Below the pieces are notes generated by a model, which made no database searches, was not told where the DNA came from, and saw only the letters and a list, made by a program, of their open reading frames with translations. Both the position numbers and the translations under genes were made by a program. Source: Ustulina deusta (Eukaryota; Ascomycota; Sordariomycetes; Xylariales; Xylariaceae). Taken from it: DNA of 64,000 nucleotides. The stretch covers positions 432,309-496,308 of the forward strand of contig JAJNNX010000044.1 in assembly GCA_023159155.1 (NCBI GenBank), read 5' to 3'. Positions within the stretch are counted from its first letter, which is position 1; each line of letters starts with the position of its first letter. This document shows positions 1 through 11,491 of this stretch, one piece after another.

Positions 1-55
1 TTGTAGTATGCTCCTAAGTTTCTAGCAGAGTTTTAAATGGCGCTAAAGTTTCTAG

Positions 56-1607
56 TTCCCATGTCTCATACTTCGAAGCAGAGCAAGCCAGAATAAGGAG
101 AGAACGCGCATTAACGAACTGAGGGGGAAATTCACTGACAATCCCGCTAAGAATATGCTGCAACCTGAACTTACATTAGACGAGGCATATTTCCCCAGTC
201 TCCCGTCCGACGTGCTGGACGAGCGAAACAACACGCAGCTGGTGTCTAGACAGTGTACAGAGACGTTGGATGAGAAATTAACTAACAAGGATACGAAGCC
301 AATTCTAACGGTCTCTCAACTCTGGCTTTGGAGATGTGGCCCTCATATCGTAACCGCGTTTCCAGCAAATGATCCCGAAGTGCTAAATGGGAGCCCGCAG
401 CGCTGCCGCGACTGCATGCGGTATCTAACAAGCTTCGTCTTACAACCCATACCCTCCTCCCCCGGTATCCAGATTGGAGTCCTCATCGCCCATCAAATTG
501 CGGAATTCGGAAACCCACAAGTTGACGGGGGATTCGGCAACGCACAAGATGACGTGAAGTGTCCGTCGCCGCTGGACATCTTCGAGGCAAGCATAGCCCA
601 GGTTCTAACAGACGTTCCTAATTACATGGATTTGAATGCATCATCAACACGGCTTGAAACAGGGAAGGAGAGAGACTCCTTATCCCAAATTGCCGATGTA
701 AGAGAAGAACTCGCTATGATAAGCCAGGTACTAGAGCAACAGCTTCAAGTCTTGCAGAATTTCATCGAGGACTTTGAACGCTATAACCCAGACTCACTGA
801 GCTTCCTTCATCGCGACAAGCGCGGCAGGCTAAAAAAGAAGGCTATGCAGAAGTCTAAAACAGACGCGACAGACATGGAGAGTTGGGAAGAAGTCAAACG
901 CTCCAAGAACACGATTGAGAAGTATCAGGGTCGAGTAAATAAACTCCTCGAAGAAGCAACAAGGGTCCAGAGGCGAATGCAGTATCAACTGGATCTGAAG
1001 CTGACATATGCTAGCATCGACGATGCCCACGCTAATTTAAAACTCGGCATCACGGTCATGGGATTTACGGTCGTTACTATTATATTTGCACCCCTTGCCT
1101 TCGTAACTTCTCTTTTAGCTCTACCGATAGATACGATTGTAAGAAACCAGGTCCCGTTTGAGAGACCAGGTGGCAACTCAGCAGACGATACACAAGCTAC
1201 AGTTGCGTACACTACAAGCTATGTTGGAACATGGTTTGGTAAGGCATTCGCTTTTTCTTTTGCTTTCTTTCCTTTTTTTCTATACAAAAAAGAGAGAGAG
1301 CCCACCAAAATTACGTCTCTGGAGGCATTGAGTCAGCTAACATATTATTGAAGTCGTGGCGGAGGTTGTATCAACAGCCGTCACGATTCTTCTCGTCGCA
1401 CTCTGCGTATGGCTCCTTAGAGGCACCAAAAGCTTCTCCGCGCTGCAAGGGAATCACTCTGAGACTAAACTGGATGAGGAGGTTATGCCGGCGAATGGGG
1501 TTGGTGTGGAAGATTCAGCATTGGGTCAAGAGCAGATCGGCCTTCGAAGAAGGGTTGGCAAATTCTTTGGCCGTAACCCGATACAGAGTGAAGCTAGTGC
1601 GGCTTAA
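56..1607 (+). CDS. CorA-like membrane protein, 5' end probably outside the window
   Basis: Two visible exons, 56-1238 and 1354-1607. The intron (1239-1353) has donor GTAAGG, branch GCTAAC and acceptor AAG. Joining restores the second of two C-terminal membrane helices: helix 1 is about 1050-1125 and helix 2 is in exon 2 (residues starting AEVVSTAVTILL). A long charged helical region (about 690-1010) precedes helix 1. The layout of a TLDEAYFPSL segment, an LWLWR segment, a coiled helix, then two helices is that of fungal CorA/ZntB-like fold proteins. The GMN loop of true CorA channels is not seen after helix 1. The frame is open from 56, just after a good acceptor (CTAA...CTAG at 47-55), so ATG 155 is probably not the true start and upstream exons are likely missing. 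Cation transport is only inferred from the fold; many fungal members have unknown roles. Confidence 0.72.
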
Positions 1608-2320
1608 CTTGTGCGCAGGAGTCAGAGAATGTTGTTGACCTGGCACGTTGTCTACGTGTTAGGTGCGCTTCTTAGGCTCGCGGGGTTTCAAGCATCAGAG
1701 GAACTGTCACGGACCAAACAACTACTACCAAATCGTCTTTCCCTTACCCCCAAAGTTGGACAAACCCTAGGTCGTTCCACAATATCATCCTCGACCCTGC
1801 GAATCGGCCTAGACCACCCATACCTCGAAACTATTGCTTTATTCTTCCCCAAAGGTTAGCCGACGCTCTGCATCAAGTTAGCCTACAGAACCTGGTCCGC
1901 AAATGCATCCGGCTCCTAGCGGTGTAGCGGAGGCGAGACACAACATCAGACATGATATATATAGCCTCAGGGCATGTCTGCTCGAGATCAGGCTCTGAGC
2001 GTCTTTTGTCGTATACGACGGAAACAGTCCGAACTTGTCTCAAATGCTTCGGGATACGAAAAACCGTTGGAGTGTCGCCAACGATGCTATCAGTAAACCC
2101 AGGGCGGGTTCTCAAATAGAGCAAAGCGGATTATTCACTCTTGAAGGAGAGTGGCTGGCATGCGAGATAGATGAAATTTATTCCCAGTTGGTCATCTGGT
2201 GCTTGACGTGCATTGAAAAGGGATTCGGCCACGTACTCAAATTTGTCGACAGTTCCAGCCCAGACTGGGACAAACAAGGGATTTTGTTCATCTAGGAAAG
2301 CAGAAGATTGCTAACAGAGG

Positions 2321-2641
2321 CTAGCACAAAGGGGAATGGCCTCTATAATCGGCTGGTATCGAGTTTGAATTCGTTACGTACGACGTACGACGATATAATC
2401 TAAAAAATGAAACGCAATCATAACATTTGACCGATGCGGGGAGCACCAAGGGGGGTTTGTAATCACACTCCGAACCTTTGTGGCATGCTGTGCACTTATT
2501 CCAGCATGGCGGATTGGGAATCACTTTCCTCGATAAATAAATGTTGATTTGGCACTGAACGCTTGCAACAATACTAACAACAGGGCGCGCTACCCGCTCC
2601 ACCACTTGCCGACCGAGTGCCGATGTTGATGTTGATGCCAT
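2321..2641 (-). CDS. Doubtful Cys-rich ORF, 106 aa
   Basis: An uninterrupted 106-codon ORF from an ATG at 2641. The middle has closely spaced cysteines (pattern C-x3-C-x2-C-x5-C, then C-x2-C further on), the kind of spacing seen in small metal-binding or disulfide proteins. There is no N-terminal signal peptide, although residues 18-30 are mildly hydrophobic. No family is recognised, and nothing around it supports transcription. It may be chance. It is reported because Cys clustering is uncommon in random ORFs. Confidence 0.18.
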   Translation of the reverse strand: MASTSTSALGRQVVERVARPVVSIVASVQCQINIYLSRKVIPNPPCWNKCTACHKGSECDYKPPLVLPASVKCYDCVSFFRLYRRTSYVTNSNSIPADYRGHSPLC

Positions 2642-4499
2642 ATAAGCAACTTGCCGCCTCTATCTAGTATTTATGAGTTAGCCGGATTGTTCGAGAGAGG
2701 GAGAAAATAATGCTGCTTAAAGCAAATGGATAACAACCCGTGTTTAGCTGTAACGCTGTGACATTTAAAGTCTGGCACATTAGAAAAAGCCTCGGGGTTA
2801 CATCTCATCTTTCGAACAAGATATGACCGCCCCCATTTCTACATTTATTGACTGCATAAGATAGTGTAGTTTAGTGAGATCGATTGAAAGAATCATAAGT
2901 TGTAAACGACAAAGAAATTGAACGACGATAAATCTCCTTCAGAATTAACGGTATGCATCGGCCCTCCGTCATAATGCATTTCAAGTCTGTGTTTTGATTT
3001 ATGCGCTTAAACCCCCACCTACATACATCCTCAAAACCAGTCCCAATCTATCTTTTACCGTCAATAAGATGGATTTCTAGAATCTAATGTTGCAGTCATC
3101 TATTTTTCCCCAGAGATCTCATACTTGTATAGTTACTTTCCGTAAGCGTAAATCCCATACGCGCGAATAATTTTGCGCGTACAAGAAGATCGAATAGATA
3201 GATGTCTACGAATACGTAGATCAGCTATGCAGCATCTGGGGTGTGCGACAGCCCCCCTCGTTCCTCAATCTTGATGGGGCCTTGAAGACATATTCTTCTT
3301 GTTCGACACATCCTGGCTGCTCAGTAGTTGCTTATGCCAGTCACAGCCAACAGAAGAGCTCTATTCTGGCCACCTCTTGGGATCCGTGAATCGAAGGCTT
3401 TCATTTGACCGGTGAGGGCGAAGCAGGTCTTGGAAGCTGACGTCACTAGACTAAACAGCCGAGCCCAACATCTCACAACGGTGCGACGACGGACGGCTGT
3501 TTACTTCTCATTAGTGTCACTGGCCAAGAAATTGCGTTTTTATAGATTGGCCATGTCGCTATCTCGGCACGAACCTATAGTCTCGGCTATGCTCTTATTC
3601 TAAAGATAGGGAAACAATGTTGAAGTCCAATGGCGAGTTTCTAGCTCGATGCTCAATCTATGTATTCTGTGTCTAGCTGACCCATCTAAATAGCCTCCAC
3701 AATGAATGTTGGAAGGATGCGACCCTAGACCACGGTCGGCAGTCGGGGGTAAGTGGTCGGACGACAGTTGTCACATTTATATCCCTAGCTACCTATTCTA
3801 GATACTACCTTTCGCAACATTTTATCGATTCGAGCTTGGGAATCGCCCGTATTAAATTCGTCCAAACAACAATCCCTTGCTTACAGCCGTGGGATTCTCT
3901 CGTCCAATACAGAGAGAACACCGACGGTCTCCACACCGGCACGCCCGATCGAGCTAAAACGGGTGACACGGCAGTCCTCACACCTCATGCTTGGATTTGA
4001 GAATGGTGGTAGCGAGGGAAACGAGTTTGTTGGAATTCGAAAAAAAAAAAAATCTCAGTGTGTCTATTTTTTAGCGAAAAATTTACCCAGCTCGTTTATT
4101 GATAGGGTTTATCTCATCGTTTCTCCTCGCCTTCGTTCAAAGGGATGGTAATTATTGAGATCTGAGCAATTTTTCTTAGGTGACTCAGCGCATTTCCGAT
4201 CAATTAATCAATCACGCAAGTGAATGTCCTGTCACTCGACTTCTGTGAATGCCGAGTTCCGACTCGTGTTGCGATGCACCGCCGTCACCCGTCCTCCCTA
4301 TTTAGTCGCGCTCGGTCTGGGATTGGGTTTCTTCTCGATAATCGGTTCGTTCCGCTGCCGGCGCTTCAAGGGAAGGGGGCTCCTTTTCATTTAAACTCGT
4401 AACAAGTATAAAAGAAGAAAACAAAGCAACAGCAAATGCGCCTTTGTTGATCCAACTCGCGCCACTGATTGACCCTACTCATAGCCAGCCTCTTCTTCT

Positions 4500-4539
4500 T
4501 CTTCTTTTCCTTTATCTAGAGCCACTCCCGAGATCTCAT

Positions 4540-4570
<31 letters not shown>
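4500..4570 (+). repeat. CT-rich tract and (CAG)10 in a 5' leader
   Basis: A pyrimidine-rich stretch with CTT repeats ends at about 4515. It is followed at 4540-4569 by ten uninterrupted CAG triplets, about 96 bp upstream of the ATG at 4666. Pyrimidine-rich tracts are common just upstream of transcription starts in filamentous fungi. The triplet run lies outside any supported reading frame, so it is read as an untranslated microsatellite that could vary in length between strains. Confidence 0.7.
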
Positions 4571-4665
4571 TCCTACAGACAAACCTCTGACCAGACCCCG
4601 ACACAAGAGAGCTTCTAGAGATCCAAACGAAAAAAAGAAAGAAAAACATACAGTCAGTAGTAGTC

Positions 4666-4863
4666 ATGTGTCAGCAGCACGACTTTTTCTACATGTGTGG
4701 CTGTCGAGTCGTCGACGAGACGACCAAGAAATGGCTTTTCGAGATCGAACAGTGCAAGAAAGGCCAGCGATGGCGTCGGAATTGCCAGAAGATCGAGATG
4801 GGTCTCCCGCGCTGGAAGAAAGACACGTATTGCGACGACCCCGACTGCCCTGCCTACGGGTAA
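4666..4863 (+). CDS. Small Cys-rich protein, 65 aa
   Basis: A single-exon ORF starting with MCQQHDFFYMCGC and ending at TAA 4861-4863. Seven Cys, a Tyr/Phe-rich N-terminus and a basic middle (KKGQRWRR) give it a composed, non-random look. It resembles the widespread small fungal proteins that begin MC.Q..Y.Y.CGC and end in further Cys pairs, whose function is unknown. There is no signal peptide, so it is probably intracellular, perhaps zinc-binding through the Cys/His residues; that part is inference. The start is the first ATG after a CT-rich/CAG leader typical of an expressed gene. Other ORFs overlapping it in the other two frames are shadows. Confidence 0.52.
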   Translation: MCQQHDFFYMCGCRVVDETTKKWLFEIEQCKKGQRWRRNCQKIEMGLPRWKKDTYCDDPDCPAYG

Positions 4864-5736
4864 AAGAATAATACTATGCTGCTGACCGTCGCGCTCGTTC
4901 CAACGAAAGCTCATTGAGGTGCGGTGCGACCAGCCCCAGCGTTTTCCGGTTTCAATGTCATAGGGGGCGATCATACTAACGGGTTACAGCGTTTCAATTT
5001 CTCGGGGAGGTGCATTTTGCGAGTTCTGCACTGCGACGAGGAGCGATGATTTGTGTCTTCAATGGGTGTCGGTTGTCTCGTCTCGCATCATACAGGGACA
5101 GACAGAGAGCGAAAGTAGGAACAGAACATGTGAAGGGGAAATTTTATGAGCGACGACAACATTTTTATGCTTGGGGTTGCAAGAAGAACAGGTGGTGGAG
5201 AACTTCGGTGATTGATTGCGTTGGGTTTGGGAAGACAAGGATCTCCATGGTGACCACGCGACATTCTTACTCTTATCGTCGTATCTTGGATACTCAACCG
5301 GCTCATCGTGGAAGAATACTGTCAATATCACGGCATCTTAATGTCCCTTACGATGCGCTGCAGCTCTTATAGCCTCCCTCCATTTCCCCCTTTCCGACCA
5401 ATCGTCTGAGATGGATGTATGTAGAAATATGTTATCAACGCATGGATGATGCAACTCCTTGGCACTATCACCCTACCCAAGAGTATTAGATCATACCTCG
5501 GTACTTGAAGACCTCCTAATGCTTTCACCGGTGAAGTGTTCGAGATCGTGTTGCCAATGGCCGGTTCGTCCTCTGGTAGAGTGTAGCCGTATTATCCAGC
5601 CAATCTCCACTGGCCGCCGAGGGGGCCATGACCGGGGTACGAGATAAATAAGAGGCAATCATCGCCCGCCGCGGAAGACGGAGGAGCTCTACTTGTTACC
5701 GTCAGACAAGAAAATTGCGTGTCTGTGCCTATCCCG
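4864..5736. other. Intergenic region with nothing recognised
   Basis: Presumed 3' region of the small Cys-rich gene and promoter of the secreted-protein gene. The 120-codon ORF at 5010-5372 has no family features, and its frame is overlapped by two equally long antisense ORFs, so it is not called. Confidence 0.45.
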
Positions 5737-6446
5737 ATGACGATGTCAATGATGAAGACAATACCAGCAGTGGCCTTCACGCTGTACTCGCACGTAGCGG
5801 CTGCAGCCGCCCCAAACGTGACCGTCGTCTCTATCGGCACGTCGTGCGCGTCGTATCCAGGATTTGACGGCAGCGGTGCTGGACCATTCATGGCGGTAGC
5901 AGCGTCGACCGGCTGGGCGGTTGACGGCATTGGGTTGAATGCTGCATACTTCGTCGACGGGACCCATCGTTACGGATATGTGAGCGCAGCTTCTTGATTC
6001 GAGAAAACGCTCTACCTACGAGCGAGCCACTGACAGGCCTCTAGGTCATCGCGCCAGCCGCCGTCCCCACGACGAACATTACTCTACGTTGCTTCAACAG
6101 CACGCTGCAAGCTCATCTAAACATGGTGGTTGGTGGCGAGGCGACATGGCAAGACCTGGTGATCTCCGGTGACCCAACCCTTGAAGGGGCACTCGGGTTT
6201 GGGTTTTCTGAAGACAAGTATCCAAACATACCGGTGGAGCCATATTGGCATTTCGTCGATGGCCAGCAGGTTCCAGGCGTCTTCATCGGGGCGAAAGACT
6301 CGACCACATTTGGTTTTGTCGATAATTGGGCGGGCGTGGATGGTGAATACTATCTTCTCAGACTCCTCGGCACAGAGGGATTCACCAAGTGGGAGCCTAC
6401 TAAAAGAGATACCGTCGGGTTCCTGAAGGTTACTTACGATTTATAG
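5737..6446 (+). CDS. Secreted protein of unknown function, 214 aa
   Basis: Exons are 5737-5979 and 6045-6446. The 65-nt intron has donor GTGAGC and acceptor CTAG and joins in phase 0. The first ATG of a run of in-frame Met codons at 5737 gives a short signal peptide: Met-rich start, hydrophobic PAVAFTLYSHV, then a run of Ala with likely cleavage before PNVTVVS. The mature part is acidic and Gly/aromatic-rich, with N-glycosylation sequons (NVT, NIT, NST) and few Cys. That fits an extracellular or wall protein with a beta-rich fold. It ends at TAG 6444-6446 with an intact C-terminus. No named family is recognised; an effector or wall role would be guesswork. Its convergent neighbour is the PCI-type gene. 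Confidence 0.68.
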
Positions 6447-6804
6447 CTTTATGGGCAACTGATACCAATAAAAGGACTGAGTTAACTCGACTAATCACCA
6501 CACTAAATCGCCAAATAAGTGCTATCCACATTAACCTCTTCAGGCCATGTTATGAGATGACGGTCTCAGCAGTGTGTAGGACGGAGATTCAGCCACTCCC
6601 TTATCTCATTGTCGTGCGCAGTGACCGTAAAAGGCGAGAAAAGGGCATGGCCTAATCATGGTTACAATAGACAAATGTTCATAACAATGGGTAGCGAACT
6701 AAATCCTAGCCTTGAAAGGGATAGCTGATCGGTTGTGAGATCAACTAGCGAACAATCCCCGAGGCTCTCCATCCCCTGTGAGTGGGTATCAATAACGGAA
6801 ATAA
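6447..6804. other. Convergent intergenic spacer
   Basis: A 358-bp spacer between the 3' ends of the secreted-protein gene (+) and the PCI-type gene (-). No ORF, repeat or RNA gene was seen. Confidence 0.5.
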
Positions 6805-7766
6805 TTACCTTGCCTTGACCTTTCTAATGACAACTTTGCTTCCATCTAATTCCCAGCCCACACCATCTTCTCCAGTGAGCCGGGCCCAGGATGAATCAGC
6901 GGACGTCTCCAAAAAAGACAAATCCACGCTGAGATATGTCCTACTGAAGCACTTTAACAGATGCTTCCGCACAGATTCTTCGGCATACTCCAGCAACTTC
7001 GCTCGATGTCCGTCTACCCTCTGTTTCAATCGTTTGAATTCGACATAGTTGTCGTGCGTGAGCGCATCGAGCACAGCATCGACCTTGGCGTCCTTCAATC
7101 GGTACTGATGTCGAAGTGCAAATGCTTCGCCTAGATTGTTTCGCCTGCAGGCCGCATCCAGCACAAGATAGGACGTCACCTCGTTCAACTCAAGCGTGGT
7201 CATGCTATGGACGGGGTGTATCCGGCGCAGGAGATGGAGTATGGCGGGATGATAGGACTCGGGGTGCTTCACCAAAATGGATAATCGGATACAGAAGATG
7301 TACGCTTGGACGGCGAAGTGGTCGGTGCGCTTTGAGGCCACGATGCCCTCGCGCAACTTCCTAAGCGCCAAGAGAACGTCGGACAGTGCTTTCGAGTCGT
7401 CTTTCTTGGGACTCGAAGGCTTGCCACTCTTCGGGGCAGACCGGCTCGTGGCGTCGTTGGCAGGGGGGGGATTGAGTGAGGCGAATCGGCGCAGGAGCTC
7501 GTCGCGCTCGCCAGCATCGGAGCAAAAGGTCATGTAGCGCTTGATGATCTCGAGGTGGTAGCGTTCCTGCGCCTTGGGGTCGAGCAGCCTGCGGCGGGGT
7601 CAGGTCCGCCTCGTCACGACAAGCGCCGAAATGGACCGACATACCTCTTGTCCCCTTTCGAGGGCAGTCCCATCGCCTCGAGAGGATCGAGTTCAACGGG
7701 TTTCAATCTGCTGCTCCATGGTGCAGAAGGTGCTCTGCCACCCCGAGCGCCTCCGCGTCCACGCAT
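6805..7766 (-). CDS. CSN8/PSMD8/eIF3K-type (PCI-like) protein, 301 aa
   Basis: Exon 1 is 7766-7645 and exon 2 is 7588-6805. The intron is 57 nt with donor GTATGT and acceptor GCAG. The splice joins ...LPSKGDK to RLLDPKAQERYHLEIIKRYMTF in frame, which settles the start at ATG 7766. Residues 2-11 are an RGG-like Arg/Gly-rich tail; a low-complexity Pro/Ser/Lys linker lies around 80-110. The rest is a helical-repeat region ending in a segment like the GNY.EF.rL and Y..i.l..l of the SAC3/GANP-CSN8-PSMD8-eIF3K family, then a short winged-helix-like C-terminus (VGWELDGSKVVI). Family members are scaffolding subunits of the proteasome lid, the COP9 signalosome or eIF3. Which complex applies here cannot be told from sequence. 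The RGG-like tail may mean RNA contact (inference). Confidence 0.78.
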
Positions 7767-9227
7767 TGTCAAGTCATGTCAATTGCAAGCGAGTGAAGGA
7801 GAGCACACAACAAGCGGGCAAGGAAGGGATATCAAATCAAAGTGTGGTGTAGCTACCAAGGTACTGGTGGTGGAGGTATTGGATGGTGGTAAGAGTGTGG
7901 GTGATGAAGAACCCCACGCCGGGTACCTCGTACCCCACCGACATCGGGTTTCTCCATATATCGGTAAGATGCATGATACCTATCTACTTGAAGTTAGTTG
8001 GTTACCTTAGGTAGGTACTTCGATGTTGGGTACCGACGTGCTAAAGGGTGTACCCGACTCGTAGCTTCTAAAGCGAGTATACACCATCTATCTAGTATAG
8101 TTGAAATTGATAAATTCAATAGATATAAATGGTCATCAGGTGCTCTTAATTTACTCTCCTGTTATCAAGCAACTGGAAATCATAAATTATTAGTAACAAC
8201 CTTGGAACTAAAGTAGAATGGGTGGAACTTGGGGTGGCTGAGTACAGGGAGTGCATAGCCACAAGATGGCTATTAACTTAAAGTGTGTTCAACAAAGATA
8301 CCAAAGACTTCTTTTAGCTAGTTATTGCGGTGAATTCAATTATATCCTATTGTGATCGTCTAACTACCCAATTAACAACTGACGTCTTTGTCCTAGGAAG
8401 TGTACGTGCTGCCTCTCTCCTTGTATGGGGGGAACATCAGGAGTCCTTATCCCTAATAAGGACCGGGCCCAAATAGCTGAGCCTATTCGCATTATCCGCT
8501 TCCCAACATATCTATCGTGATAAAAAAGCGTGGATGTGGGAACCCGCGCGGCCAAGATTATGGTTCATGCAAGCACTTCATCTACAGCATTGATAAATAT
8601 AATACGTATGATAGATTATATATCTACCTACCTATTTAATACCTACGGCATCGCTGCGCATACCGGAGTTGTCAACATGTCAAACGAATACCGGTGCTTA
8701 ATAATAGCCACGGATGAAACCCTCATTTACATATCATGTTCGCTCGTAATCCAAGGAAATTTAGGTAATGATGCTGGAGAATGGATTATATTCATCGGCT
8801 CGGCACCCTTTATTATCCCACCTAGACGTAAAGCCCATCTTTCTTTGACGGGCTATATACACTTGACCAAGGACAAAGGGGTCTCCTACGATCGTTACGT
8901 AGATGACTACCTCCGGAAGCGGTCGTCAGTAAGCAAGTTAAAGCACGAAACAAACATCAAGTTTCATTGAGTAGAGTCCCTAGATCGCCTCGGCATGCTT
9001 CTGTCTTTCCTGTGCTCCAGAGGCTATGCTGAATATGGTTAATCTCGTAAAATTACCTCAAGTTATCGTCATATTTAGTTCAGTGAAGAAATTCTGGCGG
9101 CTTTAATTTACAACTCATTCTGCCAAAGGACTTTTCTCGGGCTCCGGGGTATGATTGGTTGGCGAGCCCGGGGAGGGAAATAGACCGTGCTCTTAGACGA
9201 GACCATCCCCCAAGTGCGGGTGATGAG
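7767..9227. other. Divergent intergenic region
   Basis: About 1.46 kb between the divergent starts of the PCI-type gene (-) and the amidoligase-family gene (+). 7900-8060 has several GGTACC/TAGGTA motifs; 8060-8980 is AT-richer. At about 8435-8452 a short inverted pair (CCTTAT/ATAAGG) is seen. The 146-codon ORF at 8530-8970 has no domain signature and is not called. Confidence 0.45.
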
Positions 9228-11491
9228 ATGGCGGAAATGTTATCGGCAGCAGGGTCGGCATATAACCCGCTATCATCAGCCAACCTCCCTACATATTCAA
9301 ACATGGGTGACGACAGCGACAACGACGATGAAATGGTCGATTTTGTGGACAGCAGCGATGATGATAATACGGGAAGAGGGGCAGGAATAGGAGCAGGAAG
9401 AGAAGAAGCCAGTGATGATCCGCCATTAAGAGCTGGCCCCAATGCAACAACAATGGGTTTCGAGTTTGAACTGTGCGTCGCTGTTGCTACAAATACTAAA
9501 ATGATGCCGGATCCGCATCCGAACGACGGACGCTGGATATCGGATCACCTCATAGAGAGATCCCACGAGTCCCTTTCTTACAAGTACACTGCCCGAAATA
9601 AACTTGTCGACACGCTAGTAGCTCACGGAGTACCCGCTCAGAAGAACCCAGAAAACTGTAAGTGTCATTTTCTCATCTTGTCCTCTTCTTTTATTTTATT
9701 TTTGTTTATATTCTTGGTCAACTCCGGTCTTCAGAACGGAGCGGTCGTTTTCCATATCAAAACCCTGTCGCCTCTTTCCAAGATTTCGGTTGGCCTATTG
9801 TTCCCCTATGTTCTTTACATGTTCCGCCCCGGCCCCCTAATCATGACCTCCTTTATACTAAGCGAAGATCATCATAGGGTACTCGGAATACGGCGATGAC
9901 GACGGAGATTTCCAATGGTGGGATAGCTTAGAATACGAGAACCCGAATCAAAACGATAACTTCCTCATGAATTGGATGGGAAATTATCAGTGGAAGTAAG
10001 TAAACGCCGGCCTTGACACCTCGCACTATAATATTCACTCTCATCCCCAATAAAAATCATAGTTAAGAGCTACCACCTCTCTAGGAAATACGAAGTTTTA
10101 AGACAGCTTGGAAGGGTTTTAAAAGAAGCACCTAGGATGCCCGCTGACTTTGACACAGTGGACTTCAAACAGACGATGAAAACGTCTCCATGGCTGCAAC
10201 CGAACTAGCCACTCAGTTCTGGCACTACCACCAACACCACAATCTAGAAGTATATATGACTAGGCAAGCCCTTATAGAGTCCGTTGGAAACAATCTACAT
10301 TTCATGATTGTCGGGGTGATCTCTAGAGACTGTCGAGAGAGGGTTAAAACATTATGGGTTGAACAAGTAATACAGTCCGCAAGGGAGGAAAAGAAGTCGC
10401 ACTACTCCGCGAAAGCCCCTCCCGATCCCAACCTCGTGCCTAATTTAGGAGTTAAAGTACAGTACCACGCATGGTCGGTCACTGATGACATTTCTATTTT
10501 GGATCGTGGGCCAGACCGATATGATTACCAAGTACCGGACGGTTCCGTGCGTGTCAACGCTCTCTCTGGACTACCCATAGGAGAGCCACCAGATCTATAC
10601 AAATGGTTCGGTGCCGAGGTCATCTCGTCTGTCCTGGATTACGACAATCCTCAGACTCTCCGAGCATTAAGAACAGTTGCCAAGGCGCTTCGGAGTGAGC
10701 TCAGGATCCATAAGCCCATGGGTAAAATCGAGACCGGGGTGCACGTTCATATAGGCCAGCAAGCCGGGTGGACATTGCTACATCTGAAGAAATTCGCGAC
10801 TCTCTGGCATTTTATAGAACCGTCCATGTACACCCTGCATCGGAGAGATCGTGGATATTCATCGTGGTGCCTACCAATGACCGACGGGTGTGTCCTAGCA
10901 AGGCTTGTCTATGGCCGCCAACACAGCTTTGCGAGATATGGCGCTTTAACGACGGGGCCGAAGAGGTCGGCCTACGAAATGCAGATGATGCAATATCTTC
11001 CCGACTTGGGTGGCCGGAAAAGGCTGCGCGAATTCTTATACCATGTCTGGCAATACGAAACTCTAGACGACCTGAAACAGGGCATGGGCACAACAGTGTT
11101 TGGTACAAGCTGCATTCGCTGGCGAATCTCCGGGGATAAGCTGTCTGATAACCCCGATCCCGATAATATACAAACATTGGAGTTCAGGATGATGCAGGGG
11201 ACGTTGGACGCGGACCACATCTGGAAGTGGGCGAGCATTCTCGAGCGCCTGGTCGTCTTCGCCAGAGACGCCACTGACGTCGTATTTCGCGAGACTATGG
11301 CAGGCATCCTCGAGAAAACCCTTCCGGACTCGTTAGGTCTTAATCGGTACGACTTAGAATGGTTTAGAACCCGAAGAACCAATGAGGACTGTTTCGCTTA
11401 CCCCGACAACGATGCGGTCGACTGGAGCGACCCCTTCATGGTCCCAGGGTATGGTGACACACATGATAGAGCCCGAAGCCTAAAGTATTAA
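9228..11491 (+). CDS. Amidoligase-family (Amidoligase_2-like) protein
   Basis: Proposed exons are 9228-9657, 9878-9995 and 10159-11491, giving about 626 aa. Both introns start GTAAGT. Intron 2 ends ...GCTGACTTTGACACAG, with a good branch site 14 nt before the AG. Evidence for the family is an N-terminal MGFEFEL strand and a central GVHVHIGQQAGWTLLHLKKF segment with LHRRDRG. Both are hallmarks of the ATP-grasp-like/glutamine-synthetase-fold amidoligases that form amide bonds on peptides or nucleotides. An acidic Asp/Ser-rich stretch (about residues 25-60) precedes the domain and is probably disordered. The start is the first in-frame ATG; an upstream exon cannot be excluded. Using the earlier acceptor at 10084 would put a stop (TAG 10206-10208) into the reading frame. 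Substrate unknown; no obvious partner gene lies beside it. Confidence 0.78.

Larger units (their letters stand above)
1608..4665. other. Intergenic region, no convincing gene
   Basis: About 3 kb with only short ORFs that show no family features or splice continuity. The left part is ordinary mixed composition. 2700-3250 is AT-richer. 4020-4060 has a short poly-A run. From about 4490 the DNA becomes CT-rich and runs into a CAG repeat, which looks like the leader of the gene starting at 4666. A minus-strand ORF at 2321-2641 has seven Cys in its middle and C-terminal part, but no signal peptide and no recognisable domain; it is listed separately at low confidence. Confidence 0.5.

Noticed and set aside
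5010..5372. 120-codon plus-strand ORF after the small Cys-rich gene
   Set aside because: No composition or family support, with two competing antisense ORFs; read as 3' untranslated or intergenic DNA.
8530..8970. 146-codon plus-strand ORF
   Set aside because: No domain, signal peptide, splice sites or codon pattern support it; it lies in AT-richer intergenic DNA.
10085..10208. Alternative amidoligase exon 3 beginning at the acceptor 10084
   Set aside because: It leads to TAG at 10206-10208 and leaves the HVHIG-bearing ORF out of frame; kept only as a finding about splicing.
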